From a virus: a stretch of DNA of 37,167 nucleotides. The DNA lies in IMG/VR virus record IMGVR_UViG_3300013132_000113, positions 1 through 37,167 of that record, one strand, 5' to 3'. Each line of letters opens with the position of its first letter. Position 1 is the stretch's first letter. A program made the translations under genes and the position numbers. Below, one piece after another: positions 28,037 to 35,948 of this stretch. The notes beneath the pieces are model-generated. The model searched no databases. It had not been told where the DNA came from and saw nothing but the letters and a program-made list of their open reading frames with translations.

Positions 28037-28377
28037 TAATCTTCTATCTTTTGTGTTTTCAACATCCAGATTGTAGGCTTATTAATATTATCTATCCACT
28101 CTTTAGCAGTAGGTATGTATCCGTTACAATCTTCTTTTACATGTTGTTCTCCAATATATCTTACATATACTTTCTTTCCGTCTGAATTAATTATATGTGA
28201 ACCAAATACTTTCTCACATTCAAATATTCCTTCACTATGGTGACGAAACATTCTATGTATACTATGCCCAACCCAAGATTTAGTTTGATCAAACCATTCA
28301 TGGATTACAGTATAGTCCTCAAGTTTTCCTCCCCATTTTTTTACAGAACTTTTAGCATGATCGTGAGGATGAGCCAT
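28036..28377 (-). CDS. DUF6915-like protein
   Basis: The 113-residue product matches the DUF6915 pattern from its first residues: HPHDHAKSSVKKWGG, then IHEWFDQTKSW, a histidine-rich HRMFRHHSEGIFECEKVFG and finally VRYIGEQHVKEDC with PTAKEWID. The many conserved histidines suggest a metal site. Function is not established; the family is scattered in bacteria and phages. It overlaps both neighbours by one base in the packed leftward operon. Confidence 0.8.
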   Translation of the reverse strand: MAHPHDHAKSSVKKWGGKLEDYTVIHEWFDQTKSWVGHSIHRMFRHHSEGIFECEKVFGSHIINSDGKKVYVRYIGEQHVKEDCNGYIPTAKEWIDNINKPTIWMLKTQKIED

Positions 28378-28733
28378 TAGTCTTCAATTGTATTGTCAAT
28401 AAATTCAACAAGATCTCCAGAGTCTCCAGCAGGAATTGATTTCATTTCACGTACATAACCATCAATTTCCCAGGTCATTTCTTCTAGATTTATTATAATT
28501 GTTCCATATCCGCCTTCATTGTTATACCAATCATACTCATAGTTTCTAAGAATAGTATATCCAAAATCATCAAGGCTTTTTTCTTCTTCAGCAGTTAATT
28601 CATAATCTCCACTATAAATGTCAATCGTATCTATAGCTCCACTATCTCCACTACCTGCATATTCTATATGAATAATATTAACACCTTTTTCTTTTAAAGA
28701 AATAAGAAGTGCTTTAGTATTTGTTTCAGACAT
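28377..28733 (-). CDS. DUF6878-like acidic protein
   Basis: The 118-residue, strongly acidic product carries YAGSGDSGAID near residues 25-35, a WYNNEGGYGTI stretch in the middle and a C-terminal helix, which resembles the DUF6878 family. The role is unknown. In other genomes such small proteins occur near AAA+/VWA genes, as here, but the link is by context. It overlaps the RuvC-like gene by eight bases. Confidence 0.7.
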   Translation of the reverse strand: MSETNTKALLISLKEKGVNIIHIEYAGSGDSGAIDTIDIYSGDYELTAEEEKSLDDFGYTILRNYEYDWYNNEGGYGTIIINLEEMTWEIDGYVREMKSIPAGDSGDLVEFIDNTIED

Positions 28734-29229
28734 TGTATTTTCTTTTTAAAAATTCTGCTATTAATAAAGCATCAACAAGACCATCGTGTGGTTTAGTTGA
28801 TCTAGTACCAAACTTTAAATCTACATTTGGAAATAATCTTTGTGCAGCTACTAAAGCCATTGCCTTAGTATCTAATTTACTTGAACCAGATTTGTTTATA
28901 GTTGTTATTCCCATAAACATTTCTTTCTGCCATTGTTTTGCCGGGATCATTACATAAGGAATTGCTAAAGCTATACAAACCATTTCAATTGCTCCTGACT
29001 GATAACCCATTGAGAATGCAGTTGATTTACCAGTACCGAATATAACACCAAGCTTTTCAAAACCAATGATTGCATCTTGGTCTTTATAATCACTTATTGT
29101 TTTATACAGGCTGTGATAATCTAACTCATCTTTTATAGTCGGCATCTTTATACTTGTTACGGTACCACTAGACAATACGACTATAGATCCCTTCTTTCCA
29201 GGATCAATTCCAATAAATGTATTAGGCAT
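28726..29229 (-). CDS. RuvC-like Holliday junction resolvase
   Basis: The 167-residue RNase H-fold nuclease has the RuvC signature: GIDPGKKG with D9, FEKLG with E58, and PHDGLVDALLIAEF with D149 and D153, giving the four-acid metal site. It would cut branched recombination or replication intermediates before packaging. Length is right for the family. It lies two bases downstream of the primase gene. Confidence is high from the complete acidic set. Confidence 0.92.
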   Translation of the reverse strand: MPNTFIGIDPGKKGSIVVLSSGTVTSIKMPTIKDELDYHSLYKTISDYKDQDAIIGFEKLGVIFGTGKSTAFSMGYQSGAIEMVCIALAIPYVMIPAKQWQKEMFMGITTINKSGSSKLDTKAMALVAAQRLFPNVDLKFGTRSTKPHDGLVDALLIAEFLKRKYNV

Positions 29230-29231
29230 AA

Positions 29232-30203
29232 TTATTTTTTTAAGGCTTCTTTTAATAAAGGAGTCAGGGCTTCTCTTACTTTATCTAACCCTAGTTCTTT
29301 ATAAGAATCAGAAAGATCCTTCATTAAGTTTAAATGAACAGAAGGTATTTGATATTCTTCATAATATCTATGCATACTTCTTATACCTGCAGTATCATTA
29401 TCAAGCAAAGTACAAATCGATTTATATTTTCTTTTATATAAATCCATTATCTCTTTTCTTATTAATGTGTTCTCACTGTCAGGTGCAACAACTTCTATAT
29501 TATATCTAAACTTAGATAAGCACATTGCATCTTTTAAAGAACTGCAAATAACAAGATTAGGATTTTCAAATTTAAGTTGATCAGTTCCCTGAATATAATT
29601 CCTAAACTTTAGGAACTTACAATTAAGATGCTTAGGTTGATAAATTTTATATACCTCGTTATTAGAATTAAAATAACCATATATAAAATTATTGTGAATT
29701 GTTACTGGATCCTTTGTATTATTTTCTGTAGATAAAGTAAAAGATTCTAAAGGTCTTACATTAAAATAATTTAATGTATTGGAATCTATTCCAAATGCCA
29801 ACCAAAAGTTAGCATCCAAAGTATTCCAACTTCTTTTCTCATAAGTATCTAAGGTATAACTTTCACTCTTAAGTTCTTTCAAGGTATAACCATCCTTATA
29901 TTTGCTAATAAAAACATTATAGTCTTTTACTATTTTCATACAGGCATCAAAATAGTTTAGACCAAATAAAAAAATCACAAGATCAATAAAGTTACCACCT
30001 TTATCTGTAGAGAAATCTTTCCAACGATACTCTCCATTCTTATAATAAATTACAAAGCTTGGATTAGTATCTTTAGAATTAAATAAAGATTTAATTTTTA
30101 CACTCTGGCCTGTAAGTTTTTCTGTAAGATTACAGTAATACTCTAAAGCCCATGTTGTCGGTATTTCCGAAACATTAGATACTAATCCTTTGGTACTTAT
30201 CAT
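29232..30203 (-). CDS. DnaG-type primase with divergent TOPRIM
   Basis: The 323-residue product has an N-terminal CHC2-like domain without zinc cysteines (NPSFVIYYKNGEYRWKDF, GGNFIDLVIFLFG) and a C-terminal TOPRIM domain. The TOPRIM DxD is clear in LLDNDTAG (D268, D270). The usual EGxxD, however, reads SSLKD, with S221 and S222 replacing Glu and Gly before D225. It should make primers for the phage polymerase if still active. Context with DnaB-type helicase, SSB and PolB genes supports the call. A terminator-like hairpin lies just upstream of its start, so it may be made at a lower level than the SSB. Confidence 0.82.
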   Translation of the reverse strand: MISTKGLVSNVSEIPTTWALEYYCNLTEKLTGQSVKIKSLFNSKDTNPSFVIYYKNGEYRWKDFSTDKGGNFIDLVIFLFGLNYFDACMKIVKDYNVFISKYKDGYTLKELKSESYTLDTYEKRSWNTLDANFWLAFGIDSNTLNYFNVRPLESFTLSTENNTKDPVTIHNNFIYGYFNSNNEVYKIYQPKHLNCKFLKFRNYIQGTDQLKFENPNLVICSSLKDAMCLSKFRYNIEVVAPDSENTLIRKEIMDLYKRKYKSICTLLDNDTAGIRSMHRYYEEYQIPSVHLNLMKDLSDSYKELGLDKVREALTPLLKEALKK

Positions 30204-30217
30204 AGTTGTAAAAATTT

Positions 30218-30243
30218 AGGGGAGGAACAAATCTTCCTCCCCT
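30218..30243 (-). terminator. Terminator or attenuator between SSB and primase genes
   Basis: Ten-base perfect arms (30218-30227 and 30234-30243) with a six-base loop and a GC-rich stem are followed on the minus strand by AAATTTTT. It sits between the SSB stop and the primase start, inside an otherwise compact operon. It would give much SSB and less of the downstream genes. Confidence 0.75.
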
Positions 30244-30261
30244 TTATTTATATTCAGTTAA

Positions 30262-30951
30262 TTACAGAACAAAATCATCTGCAATGCTTGACGTCGTTGT
30301 GATATTCTCACCAAAAGAAGTCACGGTAGAAACAGTATTCTTTTTAATATGAACTTCTGGATCAAACTTAACTACTTTACTTACGACCTCATCAACACGA
30401 GCACTCTCATATGCAACACCTGACTTAGACCATTTTGGTAAATACAAATCATAGCTGGCATATCCTGCTTTATTTGTATACTCTTTACCTGCAACACAAG
30501 CTCGGAGATACTTACCTATATATGGTTTATCAGAGTTAAACTTCTCATAGAGAGATTCAATTGTATCATGCTTTTCATCTTGAGATTCAAACCAAACAAC
30601 ACAATCAAGATTTTTACATAGCTGTTGCAAAGCTTTCAACATCTCTGCATCTCTAGATATCTCAACGCCTTTCTTAGTTGTGCCATCTGCAAAAGGATAC
30701 TCAGACAAACGTACACGACCTACTTGTCCTGCATAACGACCTTTACTTGGATCATCTTTATCTACAAAAAATCCTTCAAAGTCATCACCCAAAGCAGGAC
30801 CTTCTACATTCAAGATTACATTATATGCATCTTGTTTATATACTGGAGCTTCAAGTCTAACATCATAGATTTTAAACTCTACGTTTCCAGGGCTTAGTGT
30901 TTTAGGTACTGATGACCCACCTTCCGTTTTAATGTTCTTTGTACTAATCAT
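30262..30951 (-). CDS. Single-stranded DNA-binding protein (phage type)
   Basis: The 229-residue product looks like an OB-fold protein: alternating strands EFKIYDVRLEAPVY and YNVILNVEG, then a basic and aromatic core. It ends IADDFVL, an acidic plus hydrophobic tail like the protein-recruiting tip of bacterial SSB. It lies between the Sak4-type ATPase and the primase, the usual place for an SSB in Bacteroidota phages. A terminator-like hairpin follows immediately, consistent with a product needed in large amounts. Sequence identity to classical SSB is not evident, so the call rests on fold impression, tail and context. Confidence 0.7.
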   Translation of the reverse strand: MISTKNIKTEGGSSVPKTLSPGNVEFKIYDVRLEAPVYKQDAYNVILNVEGPALGDDFEGFFVDKDDPSKGRYAGQVGRVRLSEYPFADGTTKKGVEISRDAEMLKALQQLCKNLDCVVWFESQDEKHDTIESLYEKFNSDKPYIGKYLRACVAGKEYTNKAGYASYDLYLPKWSKSGVAYESARVDEVVSKVVKFDPEVHIKKNTVSTVTSFGENITTTSSIADDFVL

Positions 30952-30963
30952 TTTTCTTTAGTG

Positions 30964-31707
30964 TTAATCAATAAAAATTTCTGACCAATCGATTTCGATT
31001 TGTCCGTTCTCATTTATCTTTGAAACTGTAAACTCCTGATTTCTAAGATGCTCCGGCCTAGCACCACAGGTAACATCATCCTTCGTCTTAAAGGTAATAA
31101 TATTTTGGTTACCTTTTCTATACAGATAACCAATTGCATCAGACTGAGATGTTGTTATACTTTTAATCTTACCCGTAAGATTAAGATCTAATGCAGAAAA
31201 CTCTGCACCATTCTTCTCAAGCATAACATCTTTAACGTGACCTGAAAGAATAACTCTCGGTGCCCATTGCTTTATATAACTAATTATAGTTGTAAAAGCA
31301 TCTCTTAACCAAGGATAACCTGCCCCGTTAGGCATATTCAGAATTGATCCATACTTAGGTTTACCCTCTGTTAACCAATTCTTACCCATCGGGGACTTCA
31401 TATACAACTGTTCAGCAAAAGGAATACACATTTCTTCTAAGGCTGTAATCGTATCCACGGCTACATACTTATATGGAAAACCTGCTTCCTTAATTGCTTT
31501 ACCTATTGCCAGGATCTCTTCTGTAGAATTCGCACTAATCTTTAATGCTTCTACATAATTAGAACCTTTCTCTAAATCTAAAATCAAACAATCAGGCAAT
31601 GCCGAAAACAAAGTTGTTTTACCAACCTTTGGCTTGCTGAAGATAATCAGATTGTTAGGACTAGAGCTAACAGGCTTGATTTTACTAGTAGGCAATACAA
31701 TATCCAT
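30964..31707 (-). CDS. Sak4-like RecA-fold recombination ATPase
   Basis: The 247-residue ATPase has Walker A SKPKVGKT at 24-31, with Ser in place of the first Gly, then a CLILDLEKG strand and a YVAVDTITALEEM Walker B-like segment. This layout is that of phage Sak4/AAA_24 proteins, single-domain RecA-like ATPases that promote strand annealing with the phage SSB. The SSB gene is immediately downstream (12 bases), the usual pairing. One base separates it from the unknown gene upstream. Confidence 0.85.
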   Translation of the reverse strand: MDIVLPTSKIKPVSSSPNNLIIFSKPKVGKTTLFSALPDCLILDLEKGSNYVEALKISANSTEEILAIGKAIKEAGFPYKYVAVDTITALEEMCIPFAEQLYMKSPMGKNWLTEGKPKYGSILNMPNGAGYPWLRDAFTTIISYIKQWAPRVILSGHVKDVMLEKNGAEFSALDLNLTGKIKSITTSQSDAIGYLYRKGNQNIITFKTKDDVTCGARPEHLRNQEFTVSKINENGQIEIDWSEIFID

Positions 31708-31708
31708 C

Positions 31709-32248
31709 TTATTTATTTATAATGTCATTCAACCATTTCTTTCTGCTTACCGGTTTTATTAAAAATATAGCTGCCAAATCCCTTAAAGTTATTTGATCTA
31801 ATGGACAATCCATATCTGGATCCATTATCTCATCAAACTTTTCAAAAGAAATAATCTCTGGTGAACTTGATTTAATAACAGGCTTGGGAACAATAGTAAG
31901 TTCTTCAACAGGTACAAGATATCTAAAGTCTGTACTGTTCTCTATCTCTACTGTTTCATATTCTTCCTGCCAATACTCATTAAACCTCCACTTATACAGA
32001 GTTCTATTTGGATCTTCAGGTACAAGATCTTTGTTTGTAAACTCAGTATATATATCCTGTCCTTTCTTTAATTGACTAGGAAAGAAACTAATATACTTTG
32101 AATCTTTACCTGTTGGTTTGTAAGCCATTGATCCAACAAACAAAGGATCAGTTATCCCATGTCTTTCAAATGTAGCAAGATGATAATCTTTAAGTTCTTG
32201 GAGCTTTGCTTTTTTATCTTCCGGTTTATTTTTTGTACTTATAGCCAT
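31709..32248 (-). CDS. Unknown protein with C-terminal TLRDLAAIFLIKPVS domain
   Basis: I do not recognise a function for this 179-residue product. A lysine-rich N-terminus is followed by a beta-rich middle (KYISFFPSQ, LYKWRFNEYWQEEYE). A short helical C-terminal segment with ITLRDLAAIFLIKPVS and KKWLND looks like a small repeated module of Bacteroidota phage proteins. Its start shares one base with the helicase stop. Its place between helicase and Sak4 genes suggests a replication or recombination accessory role. Confidence 0.65.
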   Translation of the reverse strand: MAISTKNKPEDKKAKLQELKDYHLATFERHGITDPLFVGSMAYKPTGKDSKYISFFPSQLKKGQDIYTEFTNKDLVPEDPNRTLYKWRFNEYWQEEYETVEIENSTDFRYLVPVEELTIVPKPVIKSSSPEIISFEKFDEIMDPDMDCPLDQITLRDLAAIFLIKPVSRKKWLNDIINK

Positions 32249-33237
32249 TAGATTGTATTTATTCTTTTATCGTGTTTAGGTGGTGTAGGTATTTCTACTA
32301 TGGTCATTCTTTCAAAGTCACCTTTAAAGAAACTCATTCTAGTATCACCGTTCCTACATTTCAGGAAGTGCATTACCATAACAGTCTCATCATGAATGAT
32401 ATACTTATCAGGACCATAGTATCTTATCTTAAAGTAACCAGGTCTGTTTAAACCAACAACAACATCAGCATGTTGCAACAAAGCATCTGCACCCATTAAA
32501 TCTGAAGTAAGAATATAGTTTCCAGCTCTACCATCTTCATTTCTTTCTGGGTTATCAATGTTTCTATTCAGCTGACTAAGAATAATAAAAGCTATTGGAT
32601 ACCTTCTTTTAAGTCTAGTAAGCATTTCAGCAAACTCATATAACATGTCTTGCTTGCTTTGACCAGGTCTAACTTTAATTAGATAGGAGTGATCTAAAGT
32701 TATAATTGTATTAGTATATCTTGGGGTAGATAGCTCATGATTAATGTGCTCCTCCATATACATAACGATTATTTTTTCAATCTCTTCTACCATCATTGGT
32801 GTTTCTACAACATCAATTGGATATTTGATTCGTGCTTTAGCATATTCATAACAGGCTTTCAAAGTATCATCATCTAGTTCAGATGACGCACTGCACAAAT
32901 CTTTATAAGACCTATGTACTATACTTGAGAATTCACGCAAAGCCGTAACTCGGGCAAGCATTTCAAACTGAAACTCAAGTATCCTAAAGTCTTCTCCTTT
33001 GTTTAAAACAAAAGCATTATTGACTATGTTATCTTTTAACAAGGTCTTTCCTGCACCGGAACGACCACCAATAACTGTCAAAGTATTCCATTCAATGCCG
33101 TTAGTAGCTGCATCATTGAATTTAGGCCAAGGTGTTTTTATACTTTTTATAACTCCATCCTTTCTGCCTTTCATGTATTCAAGAGCTTGGACAAAACCAT
33201 CCTTCTGCCCTTTCCAAGGCCTTGAAATTTCTGACAT
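32248..33237 (-). CDS. DnaB-type replicative helicase
   Basis: The 329-residue RecA-fold helicase has Walker A GRSGAGKT at 58-65, a catalytic-Glu-type segment in FQFEMLARV, Walker B-like IITLDHSYLI, and ILSQLNRN, the Q/N sensor phrase of DnaB helicases. ADALLQHADVVVGL follows, and an arginine-bearing end. It lacks the N-terminal DnaB domain, so it is the helicase domain alone, as in several phages. It would unwind the fork as a hexamer ahead of PolB. The winged-helix-like gene two places upstream could be its loader or the origin protein. Confidence 0.92.
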   Translation of the reverse strand: MSEISRPWKGQKDGFVQALEYMKGRKDGVIKSIKTPWPKFNDAATNGIEWNTLTVIGGRSGAGKTLLKDNIVNNAFVLNKGEDFRILEFQFEMLARVTALREFSSIVHRSYKDLCSASSELDDDTLKACYEYAKARIKYPIDVVETPMMVEEIEKIIVMYMEEHINHELSTPRYTNTIITLDHSYLIKVRPGQSKQDMLYEFAEMLTRLKRRYPIAFIILSQLNRNIDNPERNEDGRAGNYILTSDLMGADALLQHADVVVGLNRPGYFKIRYYGPDKYIIHDETVMVMHFLKCRNGDTRMSFFKGDFERMTIVEIPTPPKHDKRINTI

Positions 33238-33258
33238 AAATAATTGAAAATTAAAAGA

Positions 33259-33453
33259 TTACGATACGATCTTTCCCCTCATCCTATCCCCTGTAAATTT
33301 ATAAATTTTAGACGTAATTCCAAATAAAAAATCTAGAAAAATACAATCAAGAATTGTAAAATTTGGGATAAAAAATTGAATGATTGTCCATATCATTAGT
33401 AGCTTTACAATGTATAGAATAAACATTATAACTACTGATTGTCTTATACTCAT
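33259..33453 (-). CDS. Small two-span membrane protein
   Basis: The 64-residue, highly hydrophobic product has two likely membrane helices (about residues 5-27 and 32-52) and a short basic tail. The ATG overlaps the stop of the upstream gene by four bases (ATGA), which supports a real gene. No family is recognised; a membrane anchor for replication, superinfection exclusion or a lysis-timing role are all possible without evidence to choose. Confidence 0.55.
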   Translation of the reverse strand: MSIRQSVVIMFILYIVKLLMIWTIIQFFIPNFTILDCIFLDFLFGITSKIYKFTGDRMRGKIVS

Positions 33454-34034
33454 ACTACTTTTTCTTCAATATGATTATCATTAGCCAAGTCATCCCCACT
33501 GTTAACCAGATCACAATAACTTGCTAAGTCTGACTCTTTAGTTTTATCGGGATTAGTTTTTCCTATAAAGTAGTGAGCATTCCTCATAAATTTAAAACCA
33601 TTCTGTTCAAAACTATCTACATAGTATGTAGTAGCTTTTAGAATAACATCCCAAGAGTAATCATAGTTTTCAAAGAACCATTTAAAAGCTTTTATTACAT
33701 CTTTTTTATTTGCTCTTGCGGACTTACCACTAGGTAACTTACCTCTTGGAAACAAGTTAAGATACTCATCTATTTTAGTTTCTAAAACAGAACTAACTAG
33801 AATAGGTTTCTGACTTGTCTTCATGTTAAAAGTCTCAATAGCTTTCTGTAATATAGCGGCACCTTTGTCTGTTATTACATACTCTTTTGTAATGCATTCT
33901 GTGTTGATTAAGTTTCTTAACTCAGTGTGTGAGTTAGTTATAACCGGTCTACATTTTTCGTGGATACACCATAGGACGTAGAAAGAGTTGGGAGTAATCT
34001 CTTCTTGTTCTAAGTAGTTAAAAAAATTAATCAT
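33450..34034 (-). CDS. Winged-helix-like protein, possible replisome organiser or helicase loader
   Basis: The 194-residue product starts with a winged-helix-like part (residues about 1-70: PNSFYVLWCIHEK, ELRNLINTE, VITDKGAAIL). A conserved-looking domain follows around EYLNLFPRGKLPSGKSARANK, with an aromatic helix and FMRNAHYFIGK. This two-part layout resembles phage replication-initiation or DnaD-like proteins, and the gene lies just upstream of the DnaB-type helicase. The function is inferred from fold impression and position. Confidence 0.55.
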   Translation of the reverse strand: MINFFNYLEQEEITPNSFYVLWCIHEKCRPVITNSHTELRNLINTECITKEYVITDKGAAILQKAIETFNMKTSQKPILVSSVLETKIDEYLNLFPRGKLPSGKSARANKKDVIKAFKWFFENYDYSWDVILKATTYYVDSFEQNGFKFMRNAHYFIGKTNPDKTKESDLASYCDLVNSGDDLANDNHIEEKVV

Positions 34035-34099
34035 TATTATAAGTTTTGATTTCTGTGCCGAAGATATAAACTTAATTCCTTAATCCAATACTTAAGATA

Positions 34100-34546
34100 T
34101 CAGACAGACTGTGCATTAGCTTCCTTGTATTCAGCATCAAGTTGCTTGCAATAGTCTAGAACAATTTCATAATCTCTTACATATCCAGGATAAACACTTA
34201 ACCAGACATCTGACTTCTTAATGTTATACATAGGAGTAGTATGATTATAAACATTAAAAATATCTCCTATTTCTGCGTACGAATAGTCAAGAACTTTTTT
34301 TATAACAGCTTGAGCACACGTTCTTGCTTTTATAATCTTATGCATTCTTGATTTACCCAAGATGTCTTCTCGTGTAAGATTAAAAACATCTGCTACAACA
34401 TTTATAATTTCATCCGGAGTTAAGTTCTTTTTATTTATTCCTGCCTTACGACGGAATGCCATTTGCTTAGTATTCTCTAATCCTGGATATACATAAACGT
34501 TGTAAACAGTTTTACTTTTACCATGAAATTTTGGAGCCTTTGGCAT
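34100..34546 (-). CDS. DnaA domain IV-like DNA-binding protein
   Basis: Residues about 46-115 of this 148-residue product match the DNA-binding domain IV of DnaA. The matching parts are IINVVADVFNLTREDILGKSR, the KARTCAQAVIKK helix, YAEIGDIFNVYNHTT and a final helix. NHTTPM at 101-106 stands where DnaA has its DHTTV recognition turn. There is no AAA+ domain, so it cannot melt DNA like DnaA; it may mark a phage origin, or act as a repressor or as a decoy for host DnaA boxes. It overlaps the UDG gene by 29 bases. Confidence 0.8.
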   Translation of the reverse strand: MPKAPKFHGKSKTVYNVYVYPGLENTKQMAFRRKAGINKKNLTPDEIINVVADVFNLTREDILGKSRMHKIIKARTCAQAVIKKVLDYSYAEIGDIFNVYNHTTPMYNIKKSDVWLSVYPGYVRDYEIVLDYCKQLDAEYKEANAQSV

Positions 34547-35219
34547 TGTTCAAGTAATTATTTATTTTGTTCCACATGTCTTCACAATTCCACTCTGCCT
34601 CATTGTTATAAGCAGCACTGGCAGGATGTGTAAGATGTATCTTAAAATTATTAGATGGTATAAGATCCGATAACTCAGCAGCTGTCTTTCCTAAAAATAC
34701 ATATACTAAGTCTGGTTTATTCCAAACAAGATAGTCTAATACACTAACTATAAACGGTCTCCATAATAACTTATGTGAACCTGGTTTGTTTATAGTAGTA
34801 GTTAAAGAACTATTAAGCATTAACACTCCTTGCTTAGACCATCGAGATAAATCAGGGTCCGTACATATAATACCGGTTGTTTTCTCAATTGATTTAAATA
34901 TATATTCTAAAGACTTTTCTATTCTTCCTGTAAGGCTACAAGAAAAAGCTATACCATCTGCAGTATCTATCTGAAAATAAGGATCTTGACCGATAATAAC
35001 TATCGACAAATCATTATAAGGACAGGTCTCAAATGCTCTAAATAAATACTTAATCTTAGGAGTAAATCGTTTACCATTTTGTGATTCTTTTAATAGTTGT
35101 AACAAAACATTATCAAAGTCAGAAGACATAACAGTATTAACCAATGCTGGTCCCCATCCTGAATCTTTTACATTTGAATAAAGTTGTTCTTTTATTTCTT
35201 GCAAATTGATTGTTTTCAT
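34518..35219 (-). CDS. ung: Uracil-DNA glycosylase, family 1
   Basis: The 233-residue enzyme carries VIIGQDPYF with D79 as catalytic water-activating acid, GIAFSC after it, the LMLNSSLTT strand and THPASAA with H198. These are the family 1 landmarks, with two changes: GQDPYF for GQDPYH and HPASAA for HPSPLS. It would remove uracil from phage DNA. UDG is a frequent gene of crAss-like replication blocks. The first ATG at 35219 is 24 bases from a divergent start, so the promoters must overlap coding DNA. Confidence 0.9.
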   Translation of the reverse strand: MKTINLQEIKEQLYSNVKDSGWGPALVNTVMSSDFDNVLLQLLKESQNGKRFTPKIKYLFRAFETCPYNDLSIVIIGQDPYFQIDTADGIAFSCSLTGRIEKSLEYIFKSIEKTTGIICTDPDLSRWSKQGVLMLNSSLTTTINKPGSHKLLWRPFIVSVLDYLVWNKPDLVYVFLGKTAAELSDLIPSNNFKIHLTHPASAAYNNEAEWNCEDMWNKINNYLNNAKGSKISW

Positions 35220-35243
35220 ATTAACTTTACTAAAAAGTTTTAC

Positions 35244-35579
35244 ATGTCAGAGAATACAGAAAAAAAAATAACCGAAGTAGATGTATACAAAGAGGGAGTA
35301 ATAATAGATATTAAACTCCCAGTTGCATTTGTAACTAGGTTTAACCAACTTCTGCTAGAAGGTATTCCATTTAAAGATGTAGAACATGTTGCAGAAGTAA
35401 TGGGAAAAGTAGCTAAAGGAGATCAAGATGATCCCTTTGCATACCATGTTACTACTCTTATTTCTTTTCTATCTCTTGTAGAAGATGCAGCAAAAGAACA
35501 AGGACATCTTAAAAAGATTAAGATAAATTCAGAAGGTAATATTGAGGAAGAACCTGCTGATTCAAAAGAATCAGTGTAA
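35244..35579 (+). CDS. Lone rightward 111-residue acidic protein, unknown
   Basis: This is the only well supported plus-strand gene inside the leftward block. I chose the ATG at 35244 (MSENTEKKITEV) because the longer frame from 35184 would run back through the UDG start and gives an unlikely leader. The product has a beta start, a middle helix with PFKDVEHVAEVMGKVA and a charged tail. No family is recognised. It is divergent from UDG and overlaps the next minus-strand gene tail to tail by nine bases. Confidence 0.65.
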   Translation: MSENTEKKITEVDVYKEGVIIDIKLPVAFVTRFNQLLLEGIPFKDVEHVAEVMGKVAKGDQDDPFAYHVTTLISFLSLVEDAAKEQGHLKKIKINSEGNIEEEPADSKESV

Positions 35580-35948
35580 GTTAAATCCTACCATATCTCC
35601 TATCTCTATTGCTGCTTGAATAGCTAAGCTTAGCTCATCTTTAGAACATTCTCCAAATGATTTACAAGATTGCTCTAAGCATAGTCCTGCTCTGAGCTTT
35701 ACTTGCAATTTCATATCTTCAAATGTTTCACCAGTATAGGAAGCAAGTTCCCGTATACACTTGTGAAGCTTAGATAGTTGAGCATAAGAGCCACCTACAC
35801 TAATTGTTTCGTAGGTAGCATGTATCTCTTGCCCTTCCTCTAAGCTTCGTATAAAAAGATCTAGTTTAGTTCTTGATAGATCCGTTGTTATTACCAGATC
35901 CTTCCCCCTCCTTACTAGTTTTATTGTTACCGGTAGCTGATCTGCCAT
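35571..35948 (-). CDS. Small conserved-looking phage protein, possibly NinB-like
   Basis: The 125-residue product has a beta start (PVTIKLVRRGKDLVI), RTKLDLFIRSLEEGQEIHATYE, then helices with SKLHKCIRELA and MKLQVKLRAGLC and CSKDELSLAIQAAIEIG. The general order recalls phage NinB-type recombination proteins, but the match is only an impression. Its first 28 codons overlap the end of the upstream gene in another frame; the N-terminal strand looks authentic, so I keep the long start. Confidence 0.65.
   Translation of the reverse strand: MADQLPVTIKLVRRGKDLVITTDLSRTKLDLFIRSLEEGQEIHATYETISVGGSYAQLSKLHKCIRELASYTGETFEDMKLQVKLRAGLCLEQSCKSFGECSKDELSLAIQAAIEIGDMVGFNLH

Noticed and set aside
35184-35243. 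Longer start (MFFYFLQ) for the 111-residue rightward gene
   Set aside because: It would overlap the UDG start region and adds a leader unlike the rest; MSENTEKK is the natural start.
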